NCBI GenBank assembly: GCA_948468535.1
Contig: CAOKIL010000010.1
Location: forward strand, 1 to 33,306
Direction of reading: 5' to 3'
DNA from: an uncultured Eubacteriales bacterium
Lineage (GTDB): Bacteria > Bacillota > Clostridia > Monoglobales > Monoglobaceae
DNA: 33,306 nt
Program-made: the position numbers and the translations under genes
The notes under the pieces: generated by a model
Told to the model about the DNA's origin: nothing
What the model saw: only the letters and a program-made list of their open reading frames with translations
Databases searched by the model: none
Part shown: in pieces, positions 17,443 to 26,879 of the stretch
Layout of the letters: each line of letters begins with the position of its first letter
Position numbering within the stretch: position 1 is the stretch's first letter

Positions 17443-17476
17443 CACCACTTGAAAAGTGGTGAGTAAGTGCGCCCTT
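17443..17476. other. oriT: Origin of transfer (oriT), MobQ/RSF1010-like core
   Basis: The inverted repeat CACCACTT-GAA-AAGTGGTG (17443-17461) is followed at once by AGTAAGTGCGCCCTT (to 17476). The string TAAGTGCGCCCT matches the nick-region core known from RSF1010/R1162 and pIP501-type origins, where an inverted repeat sits on the same side. By analogy the nick would fall within GCG-CCC near 17471-17472. The cognate MobA/MobL relaxase gene lies about 270 bases away. Confidence 0.8.
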
Positions 17477-17483
17477 CGGGATA

Positions 17484-17513
17484 AAAAAGAGAGCGTTCTG
17501 AAAATCGGAACGC
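17484..17513 (-). terminator. Terminator after the DUF3847 gene
   Basis: On the minus strand GCGTTC (17513-17508 side) pairs with GAACGC (17498-17493), followed by TCTC and six T. It separates the DUF3847 gene from oriT. Confidence 0.6.
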
Positions 17514-17524
17514 CCATAATAACG

Positions 17525-17725
17525 CTATCGCTTTAAAATATGTAATAAATAATCCTCTAAATTATCAAGGTCAACATCTTTAATATTAGATACAACCTTT
17601 TATAAAATTGCTCCCTCTTGAATTAACCGCCTTGTCCGAGCTTTACGTTCTTTTTCTCGGTTTCGGTTTTGTGCCTGTTCAAGTCTGTGTTTTGCTTGTA
17701 TTAACTTCTTTTCATTTTCTGTCAT
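17525..17725 (-). pseudogene. DUF3847-family mobilisation-linked protein with in-frame stop
   Basis: ATG at 17725 follows AGGGG. The product reads MTENEKKLIQAKHRLEQAQN..., then RKARTRRLIQEGAIL, then TAA at 17602-17600. Beyond it, still in frame, come KVVSNIKDVDLDNLED and LLHILKR before TAG at 17527-17525. Basic coiled-coil proteins with the KARTRRL...GA.LE signature are DUF3847, found next to MobA/MobL relaxases. The TAA replaces the position where relatives have Glu, so one G-to-T change would explain it. The first 41 codons might still be made as a short peptide. Confidence 0.72.
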
Positions 17726-17779
17726 AAATAACACCCCTTTTTTTAATATTGTATTTTATATTCGCATAAATTAAAGTAT

Positions 17780-17806
17780 AAAAAAAGAGCAACCTTTGGA
17801 TTGCCC
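17780..17806 (-). terminator. Terminator after the small membrane protein gene
   Basis: On the minus strand GGGCAATC/GGTTGCTC pair (with G-U pairs) around CAAA, followed by at least seven T. It lies about 45 bases past the stop at 17852. Confidence 0.65.
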
Positions 17807-17851
17807 TGCATTGTATGATTAAATTGAAATCTATTTAACAAATATAATCAT

Positions 17852-18211
17852 TTATGCGCAAAAGTCTGATATTGAACGCAAAAAATCAGCTGATACAAAG
17901 TAAGGATTATTGGTATCTCCAATTTTTTCAATTAGTACAGATTCACCATCTGATTCTAAAATTCTATATTTATCGCCTAAATTCAGAATTAAGTCCTTGC
18001 TGCTTGTACCGTAAGAAGTAACAGTATATACTTTCAACACTTCAAGTTTTCCGCTTTGATTTTTTATCTTCTTGTACATTTTTTTGAATGCAACTTCGCC
18101 ACTTTTGTAAATCACACCACCTACTCCCATAGTCAAAACAATGAGATTTATAGGTCCTCCCACCTTTTTTGCAACTTTAGTCATTACTTGATACATTCCC
18201 AAATTGCTCAT
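17852..18211 (-). CDS. Small single-pass membrane protein of unknown function
   Basis: A 119-residue protein I do not recognise. The N-terminal part MSNLGMYQVMTKVAKKVGGP leads into one hydrophobic segment (INLIVLTMGVGGVIY, about 21-36). A basic stretch follows (KKMYKKIKNQSGK), then a beta-rich cytoplasmic tail (LGDKYRILESDGESVLIEKI). The topology is probably N-out or N-in with a single membrane pass. AAGGAG (AGGAGAAAAG on the minus strand) precedes the start. It stands alone between the recombinase terminator and the DUF3847 gene and, unlike both neighbours, has no visible defect. That suggests it is either still selected or simply spared. Confidence 0.6.
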   Translation of the reverse strand: MSNLGMYQVMTKVAKKVGGPINLIVLTMGVGGVIYKSGEVAFKKMYKKIKNQSGKLEVLKVYTVTSYGTSSKDLILNLGDKYRILESDGESVLIEKIGDTNNPYFVSADFLRSISDFCA

Positions 18212-18298
18212 ATCTTTTCTCCTTTATCAATTCTGTTTTATCTGCATGACAATTATATCATATCAATTCTGTAAAAACAATCCATAACTTTACTAAAA

Positions 18299-18328
18299 GA
18301 GCGACTTATGATTTCTCATAAGTCGCTC
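18299..18328. terminator. Terminator after the serine recombinase
   Basis: Perfect 13-bp stem GAGCGACTTATGA / TCATAAGTCGCTC with a TTTC loop, followed on the minus strand by TTTT. It begins seven bases past the recombinase stop. Confidence 0.8.
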
Positions 18329-18334
18329 CGTTCT

Positions 18335-20335
<2,001 letters not shown>

Positions 20336-20439
20336 ATTGTGTCCTCCTTGTAGTTTTTTTGAATATGACAAAAGGCACAATATCAAATATGGCTAAAAAA
20401 GCTTCTACCCATTTTATAACCATAAAAGACTTGTATCTC

Positions 20440-20477
20440 TCGACAAAAAGTAATCTAAAATATATAATATAGATTAC
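20440..20477 (+). promoter_or_regulatory. Promoter with overlapping inverted repeat
   Basis: TCGACA (20440-20445), a 17-bp spacer and TATAAT (20463-20468). GTAATCTA (20450-20457) and TAGATTAC (20470-20477) form an 8-bp inverted repeat that brackets the -10 box, a good place for an operator. It faces the small ORF and the DUF4288-like gene and lies between them and the divergent TnpW gene. Confidence 0.55.
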
Positions 20478-20497
20478 CATCTACTAATAGGAGAAAT

Positions 20498-20563
20498 ATG
20501 AGGGGTAAAACGGAACTGTTTTTGAAAGAATTTAATATTTTCATAAAAATCAGAGAGGAATAA
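20498..20563 (+). CDS. Possible 21-residue leader peptide
   Basis: ATG with AGGAG six bases before it opens a frame MRGKTELFLKEFNIFIKIRE ending at TAA two bases before the next ATG. The ribosome site for the following gene (GAGAGGAA) lies inside its last codons, so translation could be coupled. It is short, and its reality rests only on the ribosome site and position. Confidence 0.3.
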   Translation: MRGKTELFLKEFNIFIKIREE

Positions 20564-20565
20564 TT

Positions 20566-20940
20566 ATGAAAAATCTATATGGTGTAAAAATAATATATCA
20601 ACATACTGTCGATGACGATAAAGGCACAACTTTTTTTGAAGAACAAATTTTAACAGTAATAGCAAATTCATTTGACGAGGCATATCAACATGCTGAAAAA
20701 TACGCAAAAGAAACTTGCGACAATCATTTGAATCCACAAGGGCAGAACGTGAATATGAAAGTATATAGTATTGCTGATTGTTTTCTTGCATTTGATGAAG
20801 AAGACGGTATCAGAGAAGTATATTCAATGATAGTTCAAAACAAAACAAAGTTGAGTAATGATGAATTTATTGATATATTGACTAATGGATGTACTAAGGA
20901 TGAATTATATATATTAAGATATAAAGAATTTAATAAATAA
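20566..20940 (+). CDS. DUF4288-like hypothetical protein
   Basis: A 124-residue soluble protein. Its layout is an N-terminal strand (NLYGVKIIYQH), FFEEQILTVIANSFDEAYQH, KVYSIADCFLAF, then EVYSMIV, followed by a short helical tail. This matches small DUF4288-type proteins, in which a strand, an EE-rich strand and a helix with DEAxxxA recur. Function is unknown. It is encoded on the strand opposite to the recombinase operon, under the promoter at 20440, and looks intact. Such proteins are common passengers in clostridial elements. Confidence 0.5.
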   Translation: MKNLYGVKIIYQHTVDDDKGTTFFEEQILTVIANSFDEAYQHAEKYAKETCDNHLNPQGQNVNMKVYSIADCFLAFDEEDGIREVYSMIVQNKTKLSNDEFIDILTNGCTKDELYILRYKEFNK

Positions 20941-20995
20941 TTAAATCTTTGGTGACAGCATTTTAATATGTGTTTAAATTTTATAAATAGCGAAT

Positions 20996-21451
20996 ATGAT
21001 GGCTCTTGCTATGACTATGGATAAGCGACCTATGGCAGTCAATATGCTATTTCAGCGTGAATATGCGGAAAGGTACGATTGGATATTAAAACAATTCAAA
21101 AATTGGGCATTTACTTTCTTTACAACAGTGTTGTATTATGAGAATTTAGACAGCGACAACGAAACCGCAAGAGAAGTTTACAGAGAAGCTATGGTGGCTT
21201 TTGACGGTATTGCCCCGACCTATCATCTTGAATTGCTTGACGCTCCGACTATGGTATGGGATTTTCATTCGCTGTTACTCGGTATTCAGATGATGTTTAG
21301 CTTTATGCTTGTAAATGACAAAAATCCACTCCGAATTTTCAAGCATTGTAACACCGTATTCAAGGCGAGCCGTCTGAGTGCGGTATTTTGCAGTCCGCAA
21401 TGTAAAAATCGGTATAACGTATATAAAAGTAGGAAAAAGGATAGAAAATAG
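20996..21451 (+). pseudogene. C-terminal fragment of a DUF6076/CGNR-type zinc-finger protein
   Basis: The frame opens after a TAA at 20984 and lacks the N-terminal half expected of this family, in which the visible part (ALAMTMDKRPMAVNMLFQRE ... TYHLELLDAPTMVWDFHSLL) is the C-terminal half. The end KHCNTVFKASRLSAVFCSPQ with CKNRYNVYKSRKK is a CGNR-like zinc finger. The first ligand of the expected CKHC is Phe here (FKHC), so zinc binding would be impaired. I see no ribosome site before the ATG. It is probably a remnant, although a short product is possible. Confidence 0.6.
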
Positions 21452-21574
21452 GTAATTCGTGGATATTCAGAGATTTTAAAACCGCATAAAACCTATACTT
21501 TCAAAACACGAAATAAGCAAACCATTATGTTTATATTCAGGGTGCAAAAATGAGGTTTAAAAATTCCACTATAA

Positions 21575-21603
21575 AAGACGCAGACCAAATAGGTCTGCGT
21601 CTT
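21575..21603. terminator. Hairpin between convergent element genes
   Basis: Perfect 12-bp stem AAGACGCAGACC / GGTCTGCGTCTT with a five-base loop; A-rich on the left and with no long T-run on the right. It probably ends the minus-strand exported-protein transcript (TTTTAT follows on that strand). Confidence 0.65.
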
Positions 21604-21612
21604 AAATTTAGC

Positions 21613-22199
21613 TTATTTCTGTAAATATGTATTCTGTGCTTCATACAGTAGCTTTCTTGCTATTGTAAAATCCGTACTGTCAATAGGCGGTATATCCCAA
21701 TAACAGAAATCGCCCGCCATATCCGTATCGGGATTGAATGACGCATCAGCGGCTTTGTAAAGCATTATCCGCGCCTCATCATAGGCTGTGTTATAGTCTT
21801 TGCCACATTCTTTACCTCAATCATCAATTCTGCAAGTAATACTCTTAAATTTTCCTCTGTTTGTATGTAATAATCAGGTCTTAACAGTAAATCACGATAA
21901 TATCGGATTGCGTTCTGTGCAATAGGTGATAGTATTCCGTAACCGTAACCGTTCGTCTGATGTGCTATGATTACTTTTCTAATTCTTGTGTTTGCATATC
22001 CGGCAGCTAATCCGTAGCCGAGCTTGTCCGCTTGTACCTCATCAAGAATGTCGCCTATAAGACTTTCAACGATTTGTATTTGATTTTCCGTAGCATTTAG
22101 CGGAGTAGTTTCATGCGGAATATTCGCCGCATTTGCCGTAACGCTTGATAATGCTAAAATAGCTGTGATTATATATGTACTAAATTTCTTAATTTTCAA
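21613..22199 (-). pseudogene. Exported protein of unknown function, broken second copy
   Basis: This is a paralogue of 2850-3410. It has a signal-peptide-like start (KKFSTYIITAILALSSVTAN), then LNATENQIQIVESLI, AAGYANTRIRK and GILSPIAQNAIR. At the position where the intact copy has its ATG (eight bases after GGAGG) this copy has ATT (22193-22191). The only other choice is a TTG at 22199, just two bases from GGAGG. Near 21803-21808 the frame slips, giving an early stop at 21765; one frame over, the homologous tail continues (GKDYNTAYDEARIMLYKAAD ... IARKLLYEAQ) to a TAA at 21615-21613. Both defects point to loss of function. It overlaps the end of TnpV, as its paralogue abuts DUF6809. Confidence 0.78.
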
Positions 22200-22551
22200 A
22201 ACCTCCGTAAACATAATTTTGATAGACAAATTCTTCCGCGCAATTGCGTATTCCATTCATTCGCCGTACCCATTCCATTTGATTACTTGACTTCAACGCT
22301 TCTGTTATACCCTCATTTTTCGCCATAGCAGGAATGAGCCTGTCCAACTCCTCACAACATAATTTATTGACATCTTCAATGTGCTGTAACAATGTACCGT
22401 TCATCATCATAACCGAATATATCGCGTTATGATGTTTTTGTAAGAATGTCCGGCGCAACATTCCGTATTTGCCGATATTGTACCGTTTGTCAGGTACGGT
22501 CAGCGCGGGGATATAATAATCTCCGCATTTTACATAATCAATTTCTTTCAT
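22189..22551 (-). CDS. TnpV-family transposon-encoded protein
   Basis: A 120-residue soluble protein starting MKEIDYVKCGDYYIPAL, with GKYGMLRRTFLQKHH, a helical middle (LLQHIEDVNKLCCEELDRLI) and the highly conserved segment NQMEWVRRMNGIRNCAEE. This is the TnpV signature known from Tn4451-type and many other clostridial elements. GGAGG precedes the ATG. Function is unknown. It appears intact, and its stop lies inside the ribosome-site region of the broken exported-protein gene. Confidence 0.82.
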   Translation of the reverse strand: MKEIDYVKCGDYYIPALTVPDKRYNIGKYGMLRRTFLQKHHNAIYSVMMMNGTLLQHIEDVNKLCCEELDRLIPAMAKNEGITEALKSSNQMEWVRRMNGIRNCAEEFVYQNYVYGGFEN

Positions 22552-22709
22552 TTGCTTTTCCTCCGTTTTTGTGATATAGTAGTTATATGAATATGTGTGA
22601 AATTATCAGGTTTCCACCGCCTTTCGCTATATATAACTACATTTCAGATTATCGCAAATGAACCGCAGCCATATATATTGTATTAGGTGTATTACATTCA
22701 CCCTCTACA
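22552..22709. other. Spacer upstream of TnpV, no gene seen
   Basis: The first 30 bases carry the TnpV ribosome site. ATAGTAGTTATATGA near 22574 and CTATATATAACTAC near 22627 form an imperfect inverted repeat (GTAGTTATAT/ATATAACTAC). The mobile-element boundary probably lies in this stretch, since it interrupts the integrase remnant to its right. Confidence 0.35.
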
Positions 22710-22848
22710 TTATATATCCCATTTTAAGCCCAACATTTCACTATGCCTCAGACCATAAATGAAAGTTATATAAATCATATCATGTAAGACAGTTCCTTTT
22801 ATAAGTTCTAATAAATGTTTGCACTGTTCGGGGAAGTATACGCCTTTA
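22710..22848 (-). pseudogene. Tyrosine recombinase (integrase) fragment
   Basis: On the minus strand a run of about 45 codons reads KGVYFPEQCKHLLELIKGTV and then YGLRHSEMLGLKWDI before TAA at 22712-22710. YGLRxSEMLGLKW is the box I region of phage-type tyrosine integrases, including the first catalytic Arg. Nothing recognisable follows, so only the middle of the gene survives. The fragment ends where the element with TnpV begins, consistent with the newer element having inserted into, or deleted part of, an older one. Confidence 0.6.
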
Positions 22849-22890
22849 TATATACGTATATAACAATTAAGCAAAATTGTATTTTTGATA

Positions 22891-22919
22891 TTGCCATTTT
22901 GTTAATAATATGGTATTAT
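22891..22919 (+). promoter_or_regulatory. Promoter for the solute-binding lipoprotein
   Basis: TTGCCA (22891-22896), a 17-bp spacer and TATTAT (22914-22919) with a TGn extension before the -10. It lies 22 bases before the likely start codon. Confidence 0.55.
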
Positions 22920-22941
22920 TTATACGAGGTGAATATTTGTT

Positions 22942-23793
22942 TTGAAGCTTAAATATATTATGGTAATTTCTGCGATTGTCTTGACTATTGCCATGGTATC
23001 ATGTACATCTCAGAAGTCATTGATGTCAAGCAGCGACGGTGACAGTAAGTCTGGTACAGAGCGGGATGATTCGGTGATATATATTGCTGTTCAGCCGGGC
23101 AGCGAGCCATTTGCATATATAGATGATGATGGGTGTTATAACGGTTTTGACATTGCACTGGCAATGAAGTTGTGCGAGGAACTCGGCAGAACTCCGGTGT
23201 TTGTCAGTGAATACGGTGACGGATTGTATAACAGTCTAAATTGCGGTACGGCGGAGATGTCAGTGTCGTCTCTTACTGAAAACGACAGAGTAAGGCAAAA
23301 AGTAGATTTTACCGATGGTTATATCACTGTTTCTTCAGCCATAGTGACGAGAGCTGACGATAGCAGAACGGTAAACATTAGTTCGATTAAGAACATACCG
23401 TCTGTTGGGGTTATCTGCGGCAGTTTTTCTGCGATGTATTTAAATGAGGTTTTAGGTCTTAATAATATGATAGAATACAGAAGTTATGACGAGGCAAATG
23501 AGGCCTTTGCAGCAGGACAATGCTTTGCTCTGTTTATTGACGAGTATCTTGCCGATAAACTTGAAAGCAGTGATTCGGGTGTTCTTGTCAGTCAAAGAGG
23601 GATAAATAAAAAGACGTATTCAATCGCTGTGGCAAAGGGAAACTCAGAGCTTGTACGCGTACTTAATGAAAAGATAAAACGATTTAAAGTTGACGGCACA
23701 CTTGCTGATTTAAGAGCGGCATATCTTGTCGGAGATGAGGGCTTAAATGAGTTATTTGAGTCAGAGGTCAAGGCGGTTCAAAACAAAAATTAA
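22942..23793 (+). CDS. Amino-acid-type ABC transporter solute-binding lipoprotein
   Basis: A 283-residue family 3 solute-binding protein. The signal region ends in a lipobox-like MVSC (MVISAIVLTIAMVSC), so it is a lipoprotein held on the outer face of the membrane. The mature part starts the first lobe with IYIAVQPGSEPFAYIDDDG and GFDIALAMKLCEELG. It contains SVSSLTENDRVRQKVDFTDG and ends with VLNEKIKRFKVDGTLADLRA, all typical of polar amino acid receptors. The likely start is TTG at 22942, with GAGGTG about 11 bases upstream; ATG at 22960 is possible but cuts the signal peptide. No permease or ATPase genes lie beside it, so it is an orphan receptor here. Confidence 0.83.
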   Translation: MKLKYIMVISAIVLTIAMVSCTSQKSLMSSSDGDSKSGTERDDSVIYIAVQPGSEPFAYIDDDGCYNGFDIALAMKLCEELGRTPVFVSEYGDGLYNSLNCGTAEMSVSSLTENDRVRQKVDFTDGYITVSSAIVTRADDSRTVNISSIKNIPSVGVICGSFSAMYLNEVLGLNNMIEYRSYDEANEAFAAGQCFALFIDEYLADKLESSDSGVLVSQRGINKKTYSIAVAKGNSELVRVLNEKIKRFKVDGTLADLRAAYLVGDEGLNELFESEVKAVQNKN

Positions 23794-23796
23794 TTT

Positions 23797-23817
23797 CGGG
23801 CGGAATATTTCCGCCCG
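23797..23817. terminator. Bidirectional terminator between convergent genes
   Basis: Stem CGGGCGGAA / TTCCGCCCG with a three-base loop, T-rich on the right (GTTTATT) and A-rich on the left. It ends the lipoprotein gene and the opposing amidase gene. Confidence 0.8.
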
Positions 23818-23833
23818 TTTATTATATCTGTTA

Positions 23834-24400
23834 TTATGACTGCTGACCTGTGACAAACTTGTTGATTCCGTCCGCTATGGCTGACGCAACCTTCTGCTGC
23901 CATGCGGGGCTGTTAAGGTTAAGAGCCTCGGTCGGGTTTGACACATAGCCGAGTTCAACCAATACAGCAGGCATGTTCGTGTTGCGAAGTACAGAGAAGT
24001 TAGCCTGTCTTACACCGCCGTCTCTCATGCCGAGCGCAGCAACAACGGTATCCTGAATCGACTGTGCAAGCTGTGCCGACCTTGAACCGAGACGGTACAC
24101 ATATGTTTCAAAGCCGTTTGCCGCAGGATTGACCGAACTGTTTGAGTGAATGCTAATAAAGTAATCAGCGCCCCATTCGTTGGCTGTCTGTGCACGTTTT
24201 CTGAGATCCGCAGCTATAGGTGAAATTACGTTTTCGTCATTGTTTGTCCTGTACATTCTCACATCATAACCCAAGTTTCTTAAATCATTGGCAAGGTATG
24301 TCGCAACCGACAGATTAACCTGGGCTTCTGTTACGCCGTTTGCGACAGCTCCCGGATTGGTTCCGCCGTGACCCGGATCCACAAATATTTTAACTGCCAT
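23834..24400 (-). CDS. N-acetylmuramoyl-L-alanine amidase (Amidase_3)
   Basis: A 188-residue zinc amidase that cleaves the bond between MurNAc and L-Ala in peptidoglycan. The order of motifs is full: IFVDPGHGG (first zinc His), EAQVNLSVA (zinc Glu), YFISIHSNSS (second His) and PAVLVELGYVSN (catalytic Glu). It has only the catalytic domain, with no signal peptide and no wall-binding repeats, so it resembles short CwlD-like or phage-type enzymes; an unusual export route or use at lysis is possible. GGGAGTG lies before the ATG. It converges on the lipoprotein gene. Confidence 0.9.
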   Translation of the reverse strand: MAVKIFVDPGHGGTNPGAVANGVTEAQVNLSVATYLANDLRNLGYDVRMYRTNNDENVISPIAADLRKRAQTANEWGADYFISIHSNSSVNPAANGFETYVYRLGSRSAQLAQSIQDTVVAALGMRDGGVRQANFSVLRNTNMPAVLVELGYVSNPTEALNLNSPAWQQKVASAIADGINKFVTGQQS

Positions 24401-24542
24401 ATATATTCACTCCCTATAATTATAAAATTTTGACGTATTTTGTAATACTCTACATTAATATTATATTAATTTGTATAAATATGGTGAAAACAGAGGGAAA
24501 TTGTACTTTTAAGGTATCTGTAACTTTTCTGTAATTTTTTTA

Positions 24543-24551
24543 TGCTATAAT
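24543..24551 (+). promoter_or_regulatory. Extended -10 promoter upstream of murA
   Basis: TGCTATAAT (TG, one base, TATAAT at 24546-24551) without a clear -35. It lies about 240 bases before murA. The 24401-24789 spacer holds no gene. Confidence 0.4.
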
Positions 24552-24581
24552 TATGATATAAAAGGCAGATTTGCACAATTT

Positions 24582-24602
24582 AGTTGTACAAATTGTACAA
24601 CT
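24582..24602. promoter_or_regulatory. Inverted repeat, candidate operator upstream of murA
   Basis: AGTTGTACAA, one base, TTGTACAACT: a perfect 10-bp inverted repeat. It lies between the extended -10 promoter at 24543 and the main murA promoter, about 30 bases after the former's start point. Confidence 0.45.
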
Positions 24603-24723
24603 GCAAAATCGCAAACACAATATATTGGGGATTTGCAAATAGGATTAATAATAAAATGTGTAGTAAAATGCGGCTGATTTGATAATCTTTTTGTCAAATA
24701 GTTTTAAAAACGCATAAGTGGTA

Positions 24724-24751
24724 TTGTCAAATGTTTTTTTTATGTTATAAT
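24724..24751 (+). promoter_or_regulatory. Main murA promoter
   Basis: TTGTCA (24724-24729), a 16-bp spacer rich in T, and TATAAT (24746-24751). AGGAGG (24777-24782) and the ATG at 24790 follow. Confidence 0.7.
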
Positions 24752-24789
24752 ATCTAAGGTTGATTTTGGTCACAACAGGAGGAATTACA

Positions 24790-26097
24790 ATGGACAGCAA
24801 CAAAGAAAAAATGGTTATACTGGGCGGTGTCAGACTGCACGGTGAAGTTAAAATCAGCGGTGCTAAGAACTCTGCTGTTGCCATTCTCGTTGCCGCTATA
24901 CTGGTAAAGGGAAAATGTATAATCGAGAATGTTCCTAATGTCAGTGATATCATTGATTTGATAGATATAATTAATGGTCTTGGAGGCAAGGCTAAGTTTG
25001 TGGGTGATGATGTGGTTGAGGTTGACTGCACTAACCTCAGTAATCATGTTGCATCATCTGAAAGAGTAAAGAAGATTCGCGCGTCCTCTTATTTAATGGG
25101 TGCGCTTTTGGGCAGACTAAAAAAGGCAAAGGTTGCTTTGCCCGGCGGCTGTGATTTTGGAGTGCGTCCGATTGACCAGCACATAAAGGGGTTTGAGGCG
25201 CTTGGCGCAATTGCGGATATAGAGTATGCAATGGTTAATCTTGAAGCTGAGAAGCTTGTCGGTGATACTGTGTATCTGGATGTTGTTTCAGTTGGAGCAA
25301 CCATCAATATTATGCTTGCGGCAACTCTCGCAGAGGGTACAACAATTATAGACAGTGCGGCTAAAGAACCGCATGTTGTTGATGTCGCTAACTTCCTCAA
25401 CTCAATGGGCGCAAACATCAAGGGCGCAGGTACAGATGTTATAAAGATAAAGGGCGTTTCAGAACTCCACGGCGGTACATTCAGCGTTATTCCCGATCAG
25501 ATTGAGGCAGGCACGTTTATGATTGCCGCTGCTGCTACGCGTGGTGATGTGACTGTTACTAATATCATTCCAAAGCATATGGAATCGCTCAGTGCAAAGC
25601 TTGAGGAAATGGGCGTAGGGGTTCAGGAGTTTGACGAGGCTATCAGGATTTACGTTGACGTTCCGGAGCTTAAACGCGTTAATGTAAAAACTCAGCCGTA
25701 TCCGGGATTCCCAACTGACCTCCAGCCGCAGATGCTGACGCTTTTGACTGTGGCAAACGGTACGAGTATTATGAAAGAGAATGTTTGGGAGGATCGCTTG
25801 AGATATGTTGACGAGCTGAACCGCATGGGTGCAAACGTCAATGTTGAGGGCAAGGATACCGCTGTAGTTGAAGGCGGAACACGCCTTAAAGGAGTTCCTG
25901 TGAAGGCTAAGGATTTAAGAGCCGGTGCGGCAATGGTTATCGCCGGACTGATTGCAGACGGCGTAACGGAGATTACCAATCTGCAATACATAGACAGAGG
26001 ATATGAAAACTTTGAAAATAAGCTTAGAGCGCTTGGCGGACAGATTACGCGCCGTATAGTGAATCAAGACGCTCCGGATATGCCGGCGGTGATATGA
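24790..26097 (+). CDS. murA: UDP-N-acetylglucosamine 1-carboxyvinyltransferase
   Basis: The first committed step of peptidoglycan synthesis in the cytoplasm: transfer of enolpyruvate from PEP to UDP-GlcNAc. At 435 residues it is of normal length. GAKNSA (24-29) carries the conserved Lys and Asn of the substrate site. [12 protein letters not shown] contains the catalytic loop Cys121, the residue fosfomycin alkylates, so no Cys-to-Asp resistance change is seen. [10 protein letters not shown] and the ENVWEDR segment complete the two-domain EPSP-synthase fold. The ATG at 24790 has AGGAGG eight bases upstream; an in-frame extension to 24760 lacks one. It overlaps the next gene. Clostridia often have two MurA copies; which this is cannot be said. 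Confidence 0.95.
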   Translation: MDSNKEKMVILGGVRLHGEVKISGAKNSAVAILVAAILVKGKCIIENVPNVSDIIDLIDIINGLGGKAKFVGDDVVEVDCTNLSNHVASSERVKKIRASSYLMGALLGRLKKAKVALPGGCDFGVRPIDQHIKGFEALGAIADIEYAMVNLEAEKLVGDTVYLDVVSVGATINIMLAATLAEGTTIIDSAAKEPHVVDVANFLNSMGANIKGAGTDVIKIKGVSELHGGTFSVIPDQIEAGTFMIAAAATRGDVTVTNIIPKHMESLSAKLEEMGVGVQEFDEAIRIYVDVPELKRVNVKTQPYPGFPTDLQPQMLTLLTVANGTSIMKENVWEDRLRYVDELNRMGANVNVEGKDTAVVEGGTRLKGVPVKAKDLRAGAAMVIAGLIADGVTEITNLQYIDRGYENFENKLRALGGQITRRIVNQDAPDMPAVI

Positions 26098-26858
26098 TGA
26101 AGCTTAAATCATTAAAAAGCGGAAGCAAGGGCAATGCAAGTCTTGTTTATACAAATAATACTAAAATTTTGGTCGATTGCGGAATCAGCGGCAAGGCAGT
26201 AAGAGAAGCAATGGAGCAAATAGGCATATCGCCTGAGGATATTGACGGGATTGTTGTTACTCATGAGCATAATGACCATATCAGAGGGATAGGCGTAATG
26301 ATGCGCCGCTATGATATACCGGTCTATGCAAATTCGATTACATGGGCGGCAATAATGCAGAACGACTTGGGCAAGCTGAATGATAAGAATATAAAAATAT
26401 TTGAGGGTACTGAGCCGTTTGTCATAGGGGATATAAATATAAATCCGTTTAAAATTCCGCATGACGCGGCTTTTCCTGTTGGGTACACATTTGATGACGG
26501 CAAGAGCCGCGCCGCTGTCGCAACTGATATGGGAATGCTCACAGAAGAGGTGTTTCGCGCAATCGGCGGCTGCCGCGATGTGCTTGTCGAGGCAAATCAT
26601 GATATAAATTTGCTGGAGATGGGATCGTATCCGTATCCGCTGAAGCAGAGAATACGAGGAAGCTACGGACATTTGTCCAATGACGATGCGGCAAAGGCGA
26701 CAGAGCTTTTGGTTCGCATGGGCGCTGAAAATATCATGCTTGGACATTTGAGTGAAGAAAACAACTATCCTGACTTGGCGTATGAAACGGTCAAAACGGG
26801 ACTGAGCCAATCGGGTATAGAAGTGAACAGAGATTTGGTATTGTCAGTAGTTGTATAG
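26094..26858 (+). CDS. Metallo-beta-lactamase-fold hydrolase, YycJ/WalJ-like
   Basis: A 254-residue MBL-fold protein beginning [16 protein letters not shown], the SGSxGN opening of the YycJ/WalJ group. THEHNDH (56-62) supplies the metal site, and [10 protein letters not shown] and LGHLSEENN supply further ligands. Members are thought to act as 5'-to-3' DNA exonucleases or to affect cell-wall and division control through the WalKR locus; here there are no WalKR genes nearby, so the exact role is open. The ATG at 26094 overlaps the murA stop (ATATGATG); the next codon is also ATG. Co-transcription with murA and murJ is likely. Confidence 0.85.
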   Translation: MMKLKSLKSGSKGNASLVYTNNTKILVDCGISGKAVREAMEQIGISPEDIDGIVVTHEHNDHIRGIGVMMRRYDIPVYANSITWAAIMQNDLGKLNDKNIKIFEGTEPFVIGDININPFKIPHDAAFPVGYTFDDGKSRAAVATDMGMLTEEVFRAIGGCRDVLVEANHDINLLEMGSYPYPLKQRIRGSYGHLSNDDAAKATELLVRMGAENIMLGHLSEENNYPDLAYETVKTGLSQSGIEVNRDLVLSVVV

Positions 26859-26879
26859 CATAATTCAAGAGGTACGTTT

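Noticed and set aside
17176-17480. CRISPR array, because of many short repeats
   Set aside because: The repeats are inverted hairpins of different sequence, not regularly spaced direct repeats.
15493-17725. An altered genetic code in which TAG/TAA are read as amino acids
   Set aside because: Intact genes in the window end normally with TAA, TAG and TGA (for example murJ with TAG, the lipoprotein with TAA, murA with TGA). Only decayed element genes have internal stops.
26112-26810. 232-codon minus-strand frame opposite the MBL-fold gene
   Set aside because: It is antisense to a gene with clear catalytic motifs; the product looks like a shadow.
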